Assembly (NCBI RefSeq): GCF_007997215.1
Contig: NZ_VORW01000001.1
Coordinates: 372,001 to 436,000 of the forward strand
Source of the DNA: Algoriphagus aquimarinus
Lineage (GTDB): Bacteria; Bacteroidota; Bacteroidia; Cytophagales; Cyclobacteriaceae
Direction: 5' to 3'
DNA length: 64,000 bases
The position numbers were made by a program, and so were the translations under genes. The notes under the pieces were generated by a model that was not told the DNA's origin, searched no databases, and saw only the letters and a list, made by a program, of their open reading frames with translations. Shown one piece after another: positions 18,374 through 26,197 of the stretch (position 1 is the first letter of the stretch; the number at the start of each line of letters is the position of its first letter).

Positions 18374-18772
18374 ATGAAAAAGGCATTGTTAGAAGATCTT
18401 GCCTTACTGATTTTAAGGGTAGGCTCAGGTGCGATGATTCTTACGCACGGCTACCCAAAACTGATGAGACTTATTGGCGATGAGCCAATTAAGTTCTTGG
18501 ATTTATTAGGAATAGGGTCTACAGCCTCCTTAGCTCTGGCTACTTTCGCAGAGTTCTTCTGCGGCATCCTACTAATCCTTGGTTTCAAAACTAGATTGGC
18601 AACCATCCCTTTGATGATAACTATGCTGACTGCTGCTTTTGTAGCACACGCGGCGGATCCATTTGGGCGGAAAGAGCTTCCATTGCTTTATTTTATTGTC
18701 TTCTTATTTATTTTGATTTTTGGTGCTGGTAAATTCTCTTTAGATGCATTAGGGAAAAAGAGTCTACTTTAA
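18374..18772 (+). CDS. DoxX family membrane protein
   Basis: 132 residues from the ATG at 18374 (an in-frame ATG at 18347 adds a basic, unconserved stretch). Four hydrophobic helices. LLILRVGSGAMILTHGYPKL and ATFAEFFCGILLILGFKTRL are typical of the DoxX/SURF4-like family. Function of the family is poorly defined; links to thiosulfate:quinone oxidoreductase and oxidative stress are reported for some members. No partner gene sits next to it. Confidence 0.82.
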   Translation: MKKALLEDLALLILRVGSGAMILTHGYPKLMRLIGDEPIKFLDLLGIGSTASLALATFAEFFCGILLILGFKTRLATIPLMITMLTAAFVAHAADPFGRKELPLLYFIVFLFILIFGAGKFSLDALGKKSLL

Positions 18773-18792
18773 CCAGCATCTCCTTATAGAAA

Positions 18793-20910
18793 TCAATCAG
18801 GAAGAGCGAATGCCACATAAGCATCTCCGCTTTTGGTACCTTTCCCTCCTCCACACGCGATCACAAGAAATTGCTTACCACCCATTTCATAAACGGCTGG
18901 AGTAGCATGCCCAGAAGCTGGAAGCTTGGCTTCCCACAGAATCACGCCAGTTTCCTTGTCGAAAGCTCGGATCTTCTCATCCTTCGTTGCGGCAATAAAT
19001 AACACTCCACCGGCGGTTACGACCGGGCCACCATAGTTTTCTGTACCTGTTGGGGCAAAACCTTGCGCACTCAGCGAATCGATTTCTCCCAAAGTCACCT
19101 GCCATTTTTTCTTACCTGTATTCATATCTATCGCGGTAAGCAATCCCCATGGAGGATTAGATCCATACAAGCCGTCTTTGGTTACCAACTTCTTATAACC
19201 ATCCATGTAGTAGCGTGGAAAAAGCTGTGAAGGAGCACCTTCCATCTCTTGCTTGTCTCCTGCAGCAGGTGCTTTGTCTAGCAAGTAATCCAAAATAACT
19301 TTTCGGTTTTCATTAGAAATATGATCAAAAGCAGGCATGGCACCTCTGCCTTTGCGAAGCAAAAGATCCAATGAATCATAGGTGAATTTTTCTTTTATAT
19401 CTAATAAACTCGGGATAGTAGGCGGATTCCCTTTTCGATCCAAGCCATGACAATTGCCACAGTAATTCGTGTAAGCTGATTTGCCTACATTTTCAAAATC
19501 AGCATTTGGAGTCATCCCGATTATCCAAGGGATTTGATTGGCATTCACATAGAAAGTCTGTGTTTCCGGGTCAAAAGAAGCTCCGCCCCATTCTCCTCCG
19601 CCGTCCATTCCAGGGAAAAGAACGATGGGTTTTTCAGGATGTGGAGGAGCCCAAGTATCTCCATAGATCGCTCCTTCGAGTTGACTTCGGATATCAGCTT
19701 CCCATTTGGGGTGAAGATTTAAAATACTATTTTCATCAAAAACCATCTTCATGAATGGTTCTGGAAAAGTTGGAATTGGCTGTGTGGCTGAAGAATGTTC
19801 ACCAGGCATCAGAGATTGAGTAACCGGAGTTTCTACAATCGGCCAAACAGGCTCGCCAGTTTCCCGGTCAAATACATAAGTCATTCCTTGCTTGGAAATC
19901 TGCGCCACTGCATCAATCCACTTCCCGTCTTTTTGGATTCGAATCAGGTTTGGATTGGCAGGGAAATCCCGATCCCACACATCATGATGCACTGCTTGAA
20001 AATGCCATATTCGCTCGCCTGTTTGAGCATTTAGGGCGATCAAAGAATTCGCATAGAGATTATTTCCTTTGCGATAGCCACCCCAAAAATCATAGGTAGC
20101 CGAGCCTGTAGGTACAAAAACGATCCCCCGCTGCTGATCCACGGTCATCCCAGCCCAGTTATTTGCTCCACCGATCTGCTTGATATTCTTGGCATCCCAG
20201 GTTTCATAGCCAGGTTCTCCTTCCTGTGGAATCGTATGAAAAATCCATTCCCGCTTTCCTGTCTTAATATTATATGCTCGTATATGCCCAGGTGCCGCAT
20301 CCAGACCTTCGGAAAGCCGCATCCCGATAATCAGCAAATCTCCATAAACCACTCCAGGAGCATTGGCCACAATCAAAAAATCCTCGCGATCTGTATCTAA
20401 GCCTTTGCGTAGATCGACTTTTCCCTGATCACCAAAACTCAAGATGGGTTCTCCTGTCTCAGCATTTAGTGCCATTAGCCAATTACCCGCTCCAAAAAGA
20501 ATGCGCTTGTCATCTCCATCTTCCCAATAGCTCACCCCACGATTCGTTCCCGCCCAGGAATTCTCGCCTCCAAGTACCTGAAATGGGTCAAATCGCCAAA
20601 CTTCCTCACCCGTCTCTGCATTAAGAGCGAACACATTCAATTTGGGTGTGGATCCGTAAAGCAAGCCATTCACGACAATTGGTTGGCATTGAATCTGCGA
20701 ACTGGCAGTAGCATCCCCAGTATTATAAGTCCACGCAACTTCGAGTTGGGAAACGTTGTCGGGTGTGATTTGGGTCAAAGATGAATAGCGTGAACCGTCT
20801 TCTGGCCCTCCATAGTGGGACCAATCAGTATAGTCGATTTCTGTAGTTTTTGATTGGCAGGCTGAAAAAAGTAAAATTGAGCAGAGTGCAACTTTGATAA
20901 TGGCTTTCAT
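18793..20910 (-). CDS. PQQ-dependent dehydrogenase lipoprotein with cytochrome c domain
   Basis: 705 residues from the ATG at 20910, chosen because a lipoprotein signal follows at once (ILLFSACQSK, lipobox Cys about residue 17). Repeated W-motifs such as LNAETGEEVWRFDPF, LNAQTGERIWHFQAV and IDMNTGKKKWQVTLG mark the eight-bladed quinoprotein propeller. A heme c site, YCGNCHGLDRKGNPP, is inserted late in the chain, with a likely Met ligand in RGRGAMPAFDHIS. It probably oxidises a sugar or alcohol outside the inner membrane and passes electrons to the heme. Substrate unknown; glucose-type enzymes are the usual match. Confidence 0.85.
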   Translation of the reverse strand: MKAIIKVALCSILLFSACQSKTTEIDYTDWSHYGGPEDGSRYSSLTQITPDNVSQLEVAWTYNTGDATASSQIQCQPIVVNGLLYGSTPKLNVFALNAETGEEVWRFDPFQVLGGENSWAGTNRGVSYWEDGDDKRILFGAGNWLMALNAETGEPILSFGDQGKVDLRKGLDTDREDFLIVANAPGVVYGDLLIIGMRLSEGLDAAPGHIRAYNIKTGKREWIFHTIPQEGEPGYETWDAKNIKQIGGANNWAGMTVDQQRGIVFVPTGSATYDFWGGYRKGNNLYANSLIALNAQTGERIWHFQAVHHDVWDRDFPANPNLIRIQKDGKWIDAVAQISKQGMTYVFDRETGEPVWPIVETPVTQSLMPGEHSSATQPIPTFPEPFMKMVFDENSILNLHPKWEADIRSQLEGAIYGDTWAPPHPEKPIVLFPGMDGGGEWGGASFDPETQTFYVNANQIPWIIGMTPNADFENVGKSAYTNYCGNCHGLDRKGNPPTIPSLLDIKEKFTYDSLDLLLRKGRGAMPAFDHISNENRKVILDYLLDKAPAAGDKQEMEGAPSQLFPRYYMDGYKKLVTKDGLYGSNPPWGLLTAIDMNTGKKKWQVTLGEIDSLSAQGFAPTGTENYGGPVVTAGGVLFIAATKDEKIRAFDKETGVILWEAKLPASGHATPAVYEMGGKQFLVIACGGGKGTKSGDAYVAFALPD

Positions 20911-21017
20911 AAAATAGGCTGAGGTGGGTTTGAAAGCAAAATATCGGGAATTAACTGTTAAGATCACAGATAAGTGCATCTACACTTACATCAATGATGG
21001 AAGTTCAAATTGGGTGA

Positions 21018-21052
21018 TTCCCCCTTTTTTTCAAAGGGGGTTGGGGATTTTG
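21018..21052 (+). repeat. Palindromic intergenic repeat, CCCCCTTT/AAAGGGGG family, copy 2
   Basis: Core CCCCC...CTTT...AAAGGGGG at 21020-21040 with downstream TTGGGGATTTT, matching the minus-strand reading of 11141-11185. It lies between the dehydrogenase gene start and the small membrane protein gene. Confidence 0.7.
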
Positions 21053-21130
21053 CAATTGAATAGGTGTGAAACTCAGCGGTTAAAATTGACTTTTAGAAAA
21101 ATATAGATTCAAATTTCTTCATGCCAATTG

Positions 21131-21430
21131 TTACGCTTGTCCTTCCATTTGAATTCTTTTTCCCAACCAGCCTAGTACAAAAAAGATCACCAAGAAGCCT
21201 ATTGCAGGAATGGATAAAATGATCAGCTGCCAAAAGAATGGGCTTGTTTCTGGTTGAAACTGGCCGAAAGCAGATTGAATCTCCCTATCCCATTCTTGAA
21301 AAATACCAAGCGATGCGAGATAGGCTATATAGATAAATATTGCCACCATAACTACTGAGAAGATCATTCCCAGACGGATAAATACTTTGGCAATCTGAAA
21401 GCTTGGATCGAATGAAATTGAATTGCTCAT
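21131..21430 (-). CDS. Small two-helix membrane protein, unknown
   Basis: 99 residues with two clear hydrophobic helices (about residues 20-42 and 65-88) separated by a charged segment with FQEWDREIQSAFGQF. Not recognised. A conserved-looking start ATG at 21430 is followed by a soluble N-terminus of 15 residues. It is isolated: divergent from the beta-propeller gene and not linked to the dehydrogenase. Confidence 0.6.
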   Translation of the reverse strand: MSNSISFDPSFQIAKVFIRLGMIFSVVMVAIFIYIAYLASLGIFQEWDREIQSAFGQFQPETSPFFWQLIILSIPAIGFLVIFFVLGWLGKRIQMEGQA

Positions 21431-21541
21431 AAGTGAAAAGTTTTAATAAAAATGGTACTCAAATTCTTGTTAACCAATTATTTAACGTTAAATCCTTTTA
21501 AAATTATCATAAGGCTTAGATTTTCATTTGTTAATATCCAG

Positions 21542-21571
21542 TTTGAATTAATTTCTGACTATTTAGTTTTG
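21542..21571 (+). promoter_or_regulatory. Bacteroidota-type promoter of the beta-propeller gene
   Basis: TTTG at 21542-21545 and TAGTTTTG at 21564-21571 with 18 bp between fit the TTTG-N19-TAnnTTTG consensus of the Bacteroidota primary sigma factor. The start codon is 17 bp downstream, giving a very short leader. Confidence 0.6.
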
Positions 21572-21588
21572 TTACGTATGTTTAGTAC

Positions 21589-22776
21589 ATGAGATATGTT
21601 TCACTGATAATTTGGTCCTGCCTAATTTTGGTTGGTTTCCTTGGTTGTGCGGAGAAAGAGCTTGAAACTGGTTTAAGCGAAGAAGTTGTTAAAATTGACC
21701 TTTCTGAGGCGAGGGAAGCTAAGCTTTCCGAATTTTTTCAATCTGTGAGCTATACTTTGTTGGACTACACGGACGAGTTACCTATTGTAAATGGGTATAA
21801 AATGGTGGTTACCAAAGATGAAATATTTGTTGAAAGCCGAGAAACTGCCAAGGTTTTTGTTTTTGACAATTCCGGTCAGTTGAAAAATGTTATTGGACAA
21901 TTTGGTGATGGGCCTGGAGAAATCCGCTTAATAGATGGCCTTTTTGTGAATGGAGACACGGTTCGAATCGACTCTGAATATGCATTTAAGTATGTTTTAT
22001 TTTCGAAAGACGGGAAATTTATCAAGGAGGATAAACTCTCCTATCGAGCTTCGGCTATTTATGAGCCGGATTTTAGTTTGTATTATTTCCAGCATGGAGA
22101 AGGACCAGATCAATGGACTTATATCAGAGAAGATAAAAGTGGTGGCAAGCCCGAAGAAACAGTGAAAGGCTATTTGCCAATGAGGAAAGGCTTTGAGAAA
22201 TTTACTTCTTTTGCAGGGCCAATTGGGTTTCTGAAAGATGTTGAAACAGAGGAGTTTTACTATACTGAACCCAATGACTATCAGGTGCAGAATTTTGATA
22301 CCGAAGGTTATTATAAGAGGACAATACGCTTTGACTTTGGCAAGTATAACTGGCCTATGGAAATGAGATTGGAATTAGCTGGTAAAGGGAGGGAGCAGAA
22401 TGACTATCTAAAAGAAAATATTGTTGTGGCTGGGTTGTATGACTTTTTCCCTTTTCAGAACCTTTTCTTTATGTCAGCAGGTACTTATGGGAAGACTTAC
22501 TGGATCTTTACGGATAAAAAATTCACTTCTATTGATATAATCCAGGATTGGGAAAATGATCTGGATGGAATGAAACTTCGACAGCTCTCTTGGACAAAAT
22601 CAGAAGATGAGATTATTTATCAGATTGACTCAAGGGCATTCTTCAATGATTATAAGGAAGCATTTAATGGGAAGTCAGTGGAATCCAAACCAGGAGATAT
22701 TCATGAATTCTTTGAGAAAAATCGCGACAAACTACAGGAGGAAAAAATTGTGCTGGTGTCTTATAAGTTGAAATAA
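21589..22776 (+). CDS. Six-bladed beta-propeller lipoprotein
   Basis: 395 residues with a lipoprotein signal (LILVGFLGCAEKE, lipid Cys about residue 20). The body matches the 6-bladed beta-propeller family of Bacteroidota (DUF5128-like): FVFDNSGQLKNVIGQFGDGP followed by GEIRLIDGLFVNGD, and later NFDTEGYYKRTIRF. The family is cell-envelope located and of unknown function. It has a relative at 37130. Monocistronic as far as can be seen. Confidence 0.75.
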   Translation: MRYVSLIIWSCLILVGFLGCAEKELETGLSEEVVKIDLSEAREAKLSEFFQSVSYTLLDYTDELPIVNGYKMVVTKDEIFVESRETAKVFVFDNSGQLKNVIGQFGDGPGEIRLIDGLFVNGDTVRIDSEYAFKYVLFSKDGKFIKEDKLSYRASAIYEPDFSLYYFQHGEGPDQWTYIREDKSGGKPEETVKGYLPMRKGFEKFTSFAGPIGFLKDVETEEFYYTEPNDYQVQNFDTEGYYKRTIRFDFGKYNWPMEMRLELAGKGREQNDYLKENIVVAGLYDFFPFQNLFFMSAGTYGKTYWIFTDKKFTSIDIIQDWENDLDGMKLRQLSWTKSEDEIIYQIDSRAFFNDYKEAFNGKSVESKPGDIHEFFEKNRDKLQEEKIVLVSYKLK

Positions 22777-22849
22777 GTCATTTGGTTTCTGAGATGCATA
22801 CTCTTTTCAAGTTGAAGCCCATCTTCTTCAAAATCAGAGACCTTAGGCT

Positions 22850-22872
22850 TCGACTTCGCTCAGCCTGACATG
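22850..22872. repeat. Dispersed short repeat (TTCGACTTCGCTCAG type)
   Basis: GGCTTCGACTTCGCTCAGCC forms a small hairpin and is the core of an element common in Bacteroidota intergenic DNA. A partial copy in the other orientation (GAGCGAAGTCGAG) lies at 28185-28197. Confidence 0.55.
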
Positions 22873-22928
22873 CAAACTTGATTTTTATACAAAAACTTTG
22901 AGCCCACAGCTGTTAATAGATTATACAA

Positions 22929-22958
22929 AAAAAGGAACCCATTGCTGAGTTCCTTTTT
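22929..22958 (-). terminator. Rho-independent terminator of the rpsP operon
   Basis: 10-bp stem AAAAAGGAAC / GTTCCTTTTT with a 10-nt loop, 20 bp beyond the rplS stop; the minus strand continues into a T run. Confidence 0.85.
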
Positions 22959-22978
22959 GATTTCAATCGTGTGAAATC

Positions 22979-23344
22979 TTACTTTCTCACTCTAATTTTT
23001 TCCTTGATACGTGCAGCTTTACCCTGACGTCCTCTTAGGTAGAATAGACGAGCTCTTCTTACTTTACCTTGTCTCAATAGATCGATTTGCTCGATCGCAG
23101 GGGAGATGATAGGGAAGATTCTTTCTACACCGATACCATTGGATATTTTTCTTACAGTGAAAGTCTCACCGTTAGAGTTAGGGTTTCTACGCTGGATCAC
23201 AGTTCCTTGGAACTGCTGGATACGCTCCTTGCTACCTTCTTTGATACGTACGTGTACGTTGATGGTATCGCCAGCTTTGAATGAAGGGAATTTAGCTCTA
23301 ACCTCGCTGTATTCCGCCTCTACTATTTTCATTAAATCGCTCAT
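22979..23344 (-). CDS. rplS: 50S ribosomal protein L19
   Basis: 121 residues, normal L19 length. Seen: [59 protein letters not shown] and a basic C-terminus [19 protein letters not shown]19 sits at the 30S-50S interface. Last gene of rpsP-rimM-trmD-rplS, 49 bp after trmD, followed by a terminator. Confidence 0.97.
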   Translation of the reverse strand: MSDLMKIVEAEYSEVRAKFPSFKAGDTINVHVRIKEGSKERIQQFQGTVIQRRNPNSNGETFTVRKISNGIGVERIFPIISPAIEQIDLLRQGKVRRARLFYLRGRQGKAARIKEKIRVRK

Positions 23345-23393
23345 AGCTTTATGTTTTTATGCTTTCGCTGTTTGCCAACGCGTGGCTTATTAA

Positions 23394-24110
23394 TTATTTC
23401 TTATACGATTCTGCATCGCTTATCCCAGTTCCTTTGTCACTGAGCAAGTCAGGTCTTCTCTCTTGGGTTCGGCGAACCGATGCTTCAAATCTCCATTCGT
23501 TTATCTTGGCTTCATGTCCTGACAGCAATACTTCCGGTACTTTCATCCCGTCATAATCGGCAGGGCGAGTGTATACCGGCGGTGCCAGCAGTCCATCCTG
23601 GAAAGAGTCTGTCAAAGCTGAGGTCTCATCATTCAGCACTCCCGGGATCAGGCGAATCAATGCATCAGCCACTACAGCTGCTGCTAATTCTCCTCCAGAA
23701 AGTACATAATCACCAATACTAATTTCCTTGGTGATGAATCGCTCTCTTACTCGCTCGTCCACGCCCTTATAATGACCACAAAGGATCAACAGGTTTTGGC
23801 TGAGCGAAAGCGCATTTGCCATGGGTTGGTCGAATCGAGCTCCGTCGGGTGTCATGTAGATGATCTCATCGTACGTGCGTTCCTTCTGAAGTGCTTCTAT
23901 ACATCGAGCGATAGGCTCGATGGACATTACCATCCCGGCTCCCCCTCCAAAAGCGTAGTCATCGACCTGCTTCTGCTTGCTAGTTGAATAATCCCGTAGA
24001 TTAATCACGCGAATACTGGCTATTCCTTTGTCCTCCGCTCTTTTCAGAATGGAGTGTGCAAATGGTCCTTCCAATAATCCCGGTACTACAGTGATAATAT
24101 CAATGTGCAT
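23394..24110 (-). CDS. trmD: tRNA (guanine-N1-)-methyltransferase
   Basis: 238 residues, SPOUT fold. Methylates G37 next to the anticodon to prevent frameshifting. The knot region is clear: [54 protein letters not shown], and [19 protein letters not shown] with the conserved GDYVLSGGE. The C-terminal domain has [20 protein letters not shown]. Third gene of the ribosomal operon, 3 bp from rimM. Confidence 0.97.
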   Translation of the reverse strand: MHIDIITVVPGLLEGPFAHSILKRAEDKGIASIRVINLRDYSTSKQKQVDDYAFGGGAGMVMSIEPIARCIEALQKERTYDEIIYMTPDGARFDQPMANALSLSQNLLILCGHYKGVDERVRERFITKEISIGDYVLSGGELAAAVVADALIRLIPGVLNDETSALTDSFQDGLLAPPVYTRPADYDGMKVPEVLLSGHEAKINEWRFEASVRRTQERRPDLLSDKGTGISDAESYKK

Positions 24111-24113
24111 GGG

Positions 24114-24644
24114 TTAGTCTTCCAGATAAATTTCAAGTAAACCTTCGGGTAATCGGCAGTAAACTTTTTTAGCTGCCTTGTCCACCTTCTGGATAATTCC
24201 GTCCTGAATTGGTATCAGCACTTCTTTTTCCTTGTGTGTTACTCCGAGGAGATTCTGTGTCTCCAGATCATAAACGATCTGAATAGGTCCGATCAGGCCG
24301 TCAGTCTCATCAAAGACTTCGAATCCGATCAACTCATGGAAGAAATACTGGTCATCTTTCAATTCAGGAAGCGCTGTCAAGGGAAGATAAACTCCCAATC
24401 CAACCAAATCTTCTACCTGATCGAGCGAGTTCAAATCCTCAAACTTCGCCAATGCTTTATTTCCAGGTTGGAGTACAAAGTGCTCCAGGAAAAACGGCAC
24501 CAGCCGGGATCTTTGCTCTAAGAATAAGTGCTCAAGCATCTCATAATCCTCAGGATAATCGACATCAAGCATTATCATTACTTCTCCACGAAGTCCATGA
24601 ACTTTAGACACGTAGCCTAATTGAAAGCTTTGGTCTTTATTCAT
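24114..24644 (-). CDS. rimM: 16S rRNA processing protein RimM
   Basis: 176 residues. N-terminal RimM domain (QLGYVSKVHGLRGEVMI, about residues 8-24) and C-terminal PRC-barrel (DDQYFFHELIGFEVF and VLIPIQDGIIQKVDKAAKKV). Acts in 30S head maturation around S19. Located between rpsP and trmD in the classical order. Confidence 0.94.
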   Translation of the reverse strand: MNKDQSFQLGYVSKVHGLRGEVMIMLDVDYPEDYEMLEHLFLEQRSRLVPFFLEHFVLQPGNKALAKFEDLNSLDQVEDLVGLGVYLPLTALPELKDDQYFFHELIGFEVFDETDGLIGPIQIVYDLETQNLLGVTHKEKEVLIPIQDGIIQKVDKAAKKVYCRLPEGLLEIYLED

Positions 24645-24655
24645 GGGGATTTATA

Positions 24656-25336
24656 TTAAGCTTTTGCTTCGTCTTCGCCAGCTTCAGGAGCTTTTTCTTC
24701 AGCAACAGGAGCCTTAGCTTCTGGAGCCTCTTCAGCAACAGGTGCCTTCTCTTCAGCAGCAGGAGCTTCTTCAACTACAGGTGCTTCTTCAGCAACGGGA
24801 GCTTCTTCAGCAACAACTTCCTCTACTACAGGAGCAGGGTTGTTAGCAGCTTCAGCAGCAGCTAGAAGAGCTTTTTGCTCATCTTCTCTTGCTTGAATAC
24901 CGTCAAGTCTAGCTTGGTTCTTAGCAGTTTCAGCATCAAATGCTTTCTTACGGATATCCGCTTTAGCTGCAGAAATACCTTCAGCCTTACCAGCAATCTT
25001 CGTGTCTTTTTCGTTCAACCAAGCTTCGAATTTCGCATCTGCTTGTTCTTGCGTGATTGCACCTTTCAATACACCAATCTGAAGGTGTTTTTTCAGCATC
25101 ACACCTCTGTAAGAAAGCATAGCTTTCACAGTGTCTGTTGGCTGAGCTCCGTTCAACAACCATTTAAGAGCGCGCTCATTGTTGATGTTGATAGAAGCAG
25201 GATTTGTGTTTGGATTGTAAGATCCGATCTTTTCGATGAAGCGTCCATCACGTGGAGCTCTTGCATCAGCTACAACCACGTCGTAGATAGCCATTTTTCT
25301 TCTACCTCTTCGTGCTAATCTGATTTTTACTGACAT
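24656..25336 (-). CDS. rpsP: 30S ribosomal protein S16 with long Ala/Glu/Pro-rich tail
   Basis: 226 residues against about 80-90 for the S16 core. The core is clear: [38 protein letters not shown] and [21 protein letters not shown] helical charged segment follows, then a tail from about residue 165 made of variations on [12 protein letters not shown] with repeated KAPVAEE units. Extended S16 proteins occur in Bacteroidota; the role of the tail is not known. First gene of the operon, with a promoter box at 25393-25400. Confidence 0.95.
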   Translation of the reverse strand: MSVKIRLARRGRRKMAIYDVVVADARAPRDGRFIEKIGSYNPNTNPASININNERALKWLLNGAQPTDTVKAMLSYRGVMLKKHLQIGVLKGAITQEQADAKFEAWLNEKDTKIAGKAEGISAAKADIRKKAFDAETAKNQARLDGIQAREDEQKALLAAAEAANNPAPVVEEVVAEEAPVAEEAPVVEEAPAAEEKAPVAEEAPEAKAPVAEEKAPEAGEDEAKA

Positions 25337-25392
25337 AAATTTTGTATGTATTTAGTGAGTGGATGGAACCCGTCCATCCTAATTTTGGAGTG

Positions 25393-25400
25393 CAAAGATA
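25393..25400 (-). promoter_or_regulatory. -7 box of the rpsP operon promoter
   Basis: TATCTTTG on the minus strand matches TAnnTTTG, 57 bp before the rpsP start codon. The -33 box is not clear. Confidence 0.55.
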
Positions 25401-25613
25401 GTGTAAATCCTTGTAAAGCCATAAGTTGACTAAAGAATATTTGCCTAAAAGGAGTGTTTTGGGTTATCTTGTCCGATAAATCTATATTATCGCCTATTGC
25501 GCAGCAAATGACATGGTTCAATTTATATTTGCCTGCTGCAACATAACGAATAAGAGTTTCCAAAATTCTGGTTTTAATTTACAATCCTCAAACGAGAGGT
25601 TTTTGATAAAGAT
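25401..25613. other. Intergenic region between rpsP promoter and the tRNA-like module
   Basis: AT-rich; no gene supported. A short hairpin (CCTC 25586-25589 / GAGG 25596-25599 followed by five T) sits just before the first tRNA-like gene and could be a weak plus-strand terminator. Confidence 0.4.
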
Positions 25614-25768
25614 GGTTCCGTAGTTCAATGCCCGCCCGGCTGAAGCTATTCGGATGAGCGGATCAGGTTAACACGGTCGGACAGGCCCGCCCGGCTGAAG
25701 CCATTCGGACGGGGATAGAACAAGCGTTTCCTAAACGCTAGATCTAAGTTCGATTCTTAGCGGGGCTA
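25614..25768 (+). tRNA. tRNA-Arg(CCT)-like gene interrupted in the D-loop (copy 1)
   Basis: Removing 25631-25713 leaves a 72-nt cloverleaf. Acceptor GGTTCCG (25614-25620) pairs with CGGGGCT (25761-25767), three pairs being G-U. D-stem is GTTC/GAAC (25623-25626, 25718-25721). Anticodon stem AGCGT/ACGCT encloses loop TTCCTAA with anticodon CCT at 25730-25732, for Arg codon AGG. T-arm is CTAAG-TTCGATT-CTTAG with the canonical T-loop. The 83-bp insert falls exactly between the two conserved G of the D-loop (G18/G19). CCA is not encoded. Whether a functional tRNA is made is unknown. Confidence 0.7.
25631..25713. repeat. 83-bp palindromic insert in tRNA-like copy 1
   Basis: GC-rich against AT-rich surroundings. 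It holds two related units: 25631-25685, beginning CCCGCCCGGCTGAAG and ending CGGTCGGACAGG, and 25686-25713, beginning with the same 15 bases and ending ATTCGGACGGG. Ends CCCGCCCG and CGGACGGG can pair (one C/A mismatch, a G-U pair on the minus strand). The same insert recurs at 26050-26132 with five differences. Confidence 0.85.
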
Positions 25769-25799
25769 CTATAATTTTTTCAACTTAAATTTTCATTAT

Positions 25800-26042
25800 A
25801 TGTTCTACGCATATGTGCTAAAAAGTAAGATGCACGACTATTTTTATAAGGGTCATTGTCAAGACTTAGATAAAAGATTGGCTGAACATAATGCAGGAAA
25901 GACCCAATCAAATCGACCATATCTCCCATTTGAGATTGTGTATTTTGAAGAATTTGAAAGTGAATCTGGGGCAATACAGAGAGAGAAATATTTTAAAACC
26001 TCGAGAGGGAGAAAGTTTTTAAAAAAGATGTTGACCCCGTAG
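25800..26042 (+). CDS. Single-domain GIY-YIG nuclease (UPF0213/YhbQ-like)
   Basis: 80 residues, one complete small GIY-YIG domain. The two signature strands appear as FYAYVLKS and DYFYKGHCQ, followed by the catalytic Arg region DLDKRLAEHNAGKT and the Glu in GAIQREKYFKTSRGRKFLK. The family cuts nucleic acid; single-domain members have poorly known roles. It starts 31 bp after tRNA-like copy 1, and its last ten bases lie inside tRNA-like copy 2: the stop TAG is nucleotides 8-10 of that tRNA. This tight fit suggests a mobile or homing unit that uses tRNA-Arg as its site; that is inference. Confidence 0.85.
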   Translation: MFYAYVLKSKMHDYFYKGHCQDLDKRLAEHNAGKTQSNRPYLPFEIVYFEEFESESGAIQREKYFKTSRGRKFLKKMLTP

Positions 26043-26049
26043 TTCAATG

Positions 26050-26132
26050 CCCGCCCGGCTGACGCTATTCGGATGAGCTGATCAGGTTAATACGGTCGGA
26101 CAGGCCCGCCCGGCTGACGCCAGTCGGACGGG
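26050..26132. repeat. 83-bp palindromic insert in tRNA-like copy 2
   Basis: Same length and same position between D-loop G18 and G19 as 25631-25713, with five substitutions. In copy 1 both internal units read CTGAAG; here both read CTGACG. Confidence 0.85.
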
Positions 26133-26170
26133 GATAGAACAAGCGTTTCCTAAACGCTAGATCTAAGTTC

Positions 26171-26197
26171 TCCGCCCGGATGACCCGGTCGGACGGG
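26171..26197. repeat. 27-bp palindromic insert in the T-loop of copy 2
   Basis: Begins TCCGCCCGGATGACC and ends CGGTCGGACGGG, the same arms as the D-loop units with a different centre. Copy 1 lacks it, so it arrived after the duplication or was lost from copy 1. Confidence 0.85.

Noticed and set aside
24875-25318. 147-codon open frame on the plus strand
   Set aside because: Antisense to rpsP; its openness follows from the S16 codon pattern and it resembles no protein family.
25327-25563. 78-codon minus-strand frame upstream of rpsP
   Set aside because: Covers the rpsP promoter region, has no recognisable domain and no start context; treated as non-coding.
25631-25713. D-loop insert considered as a group I or group II intron
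   Set aside because: 83 bp is too short for either class, no catalytic core elements were seen, and the site is not the anticodon arm used by bacterial tRNA group I introns.
25631-26197. Repeated GC-rich units considered as a small CRISPR array
   Set aside because: Units are palindromic, uneven in spacing, have no unique spacers of constant length, and sit inside tRNA loops; no cas gene is near.
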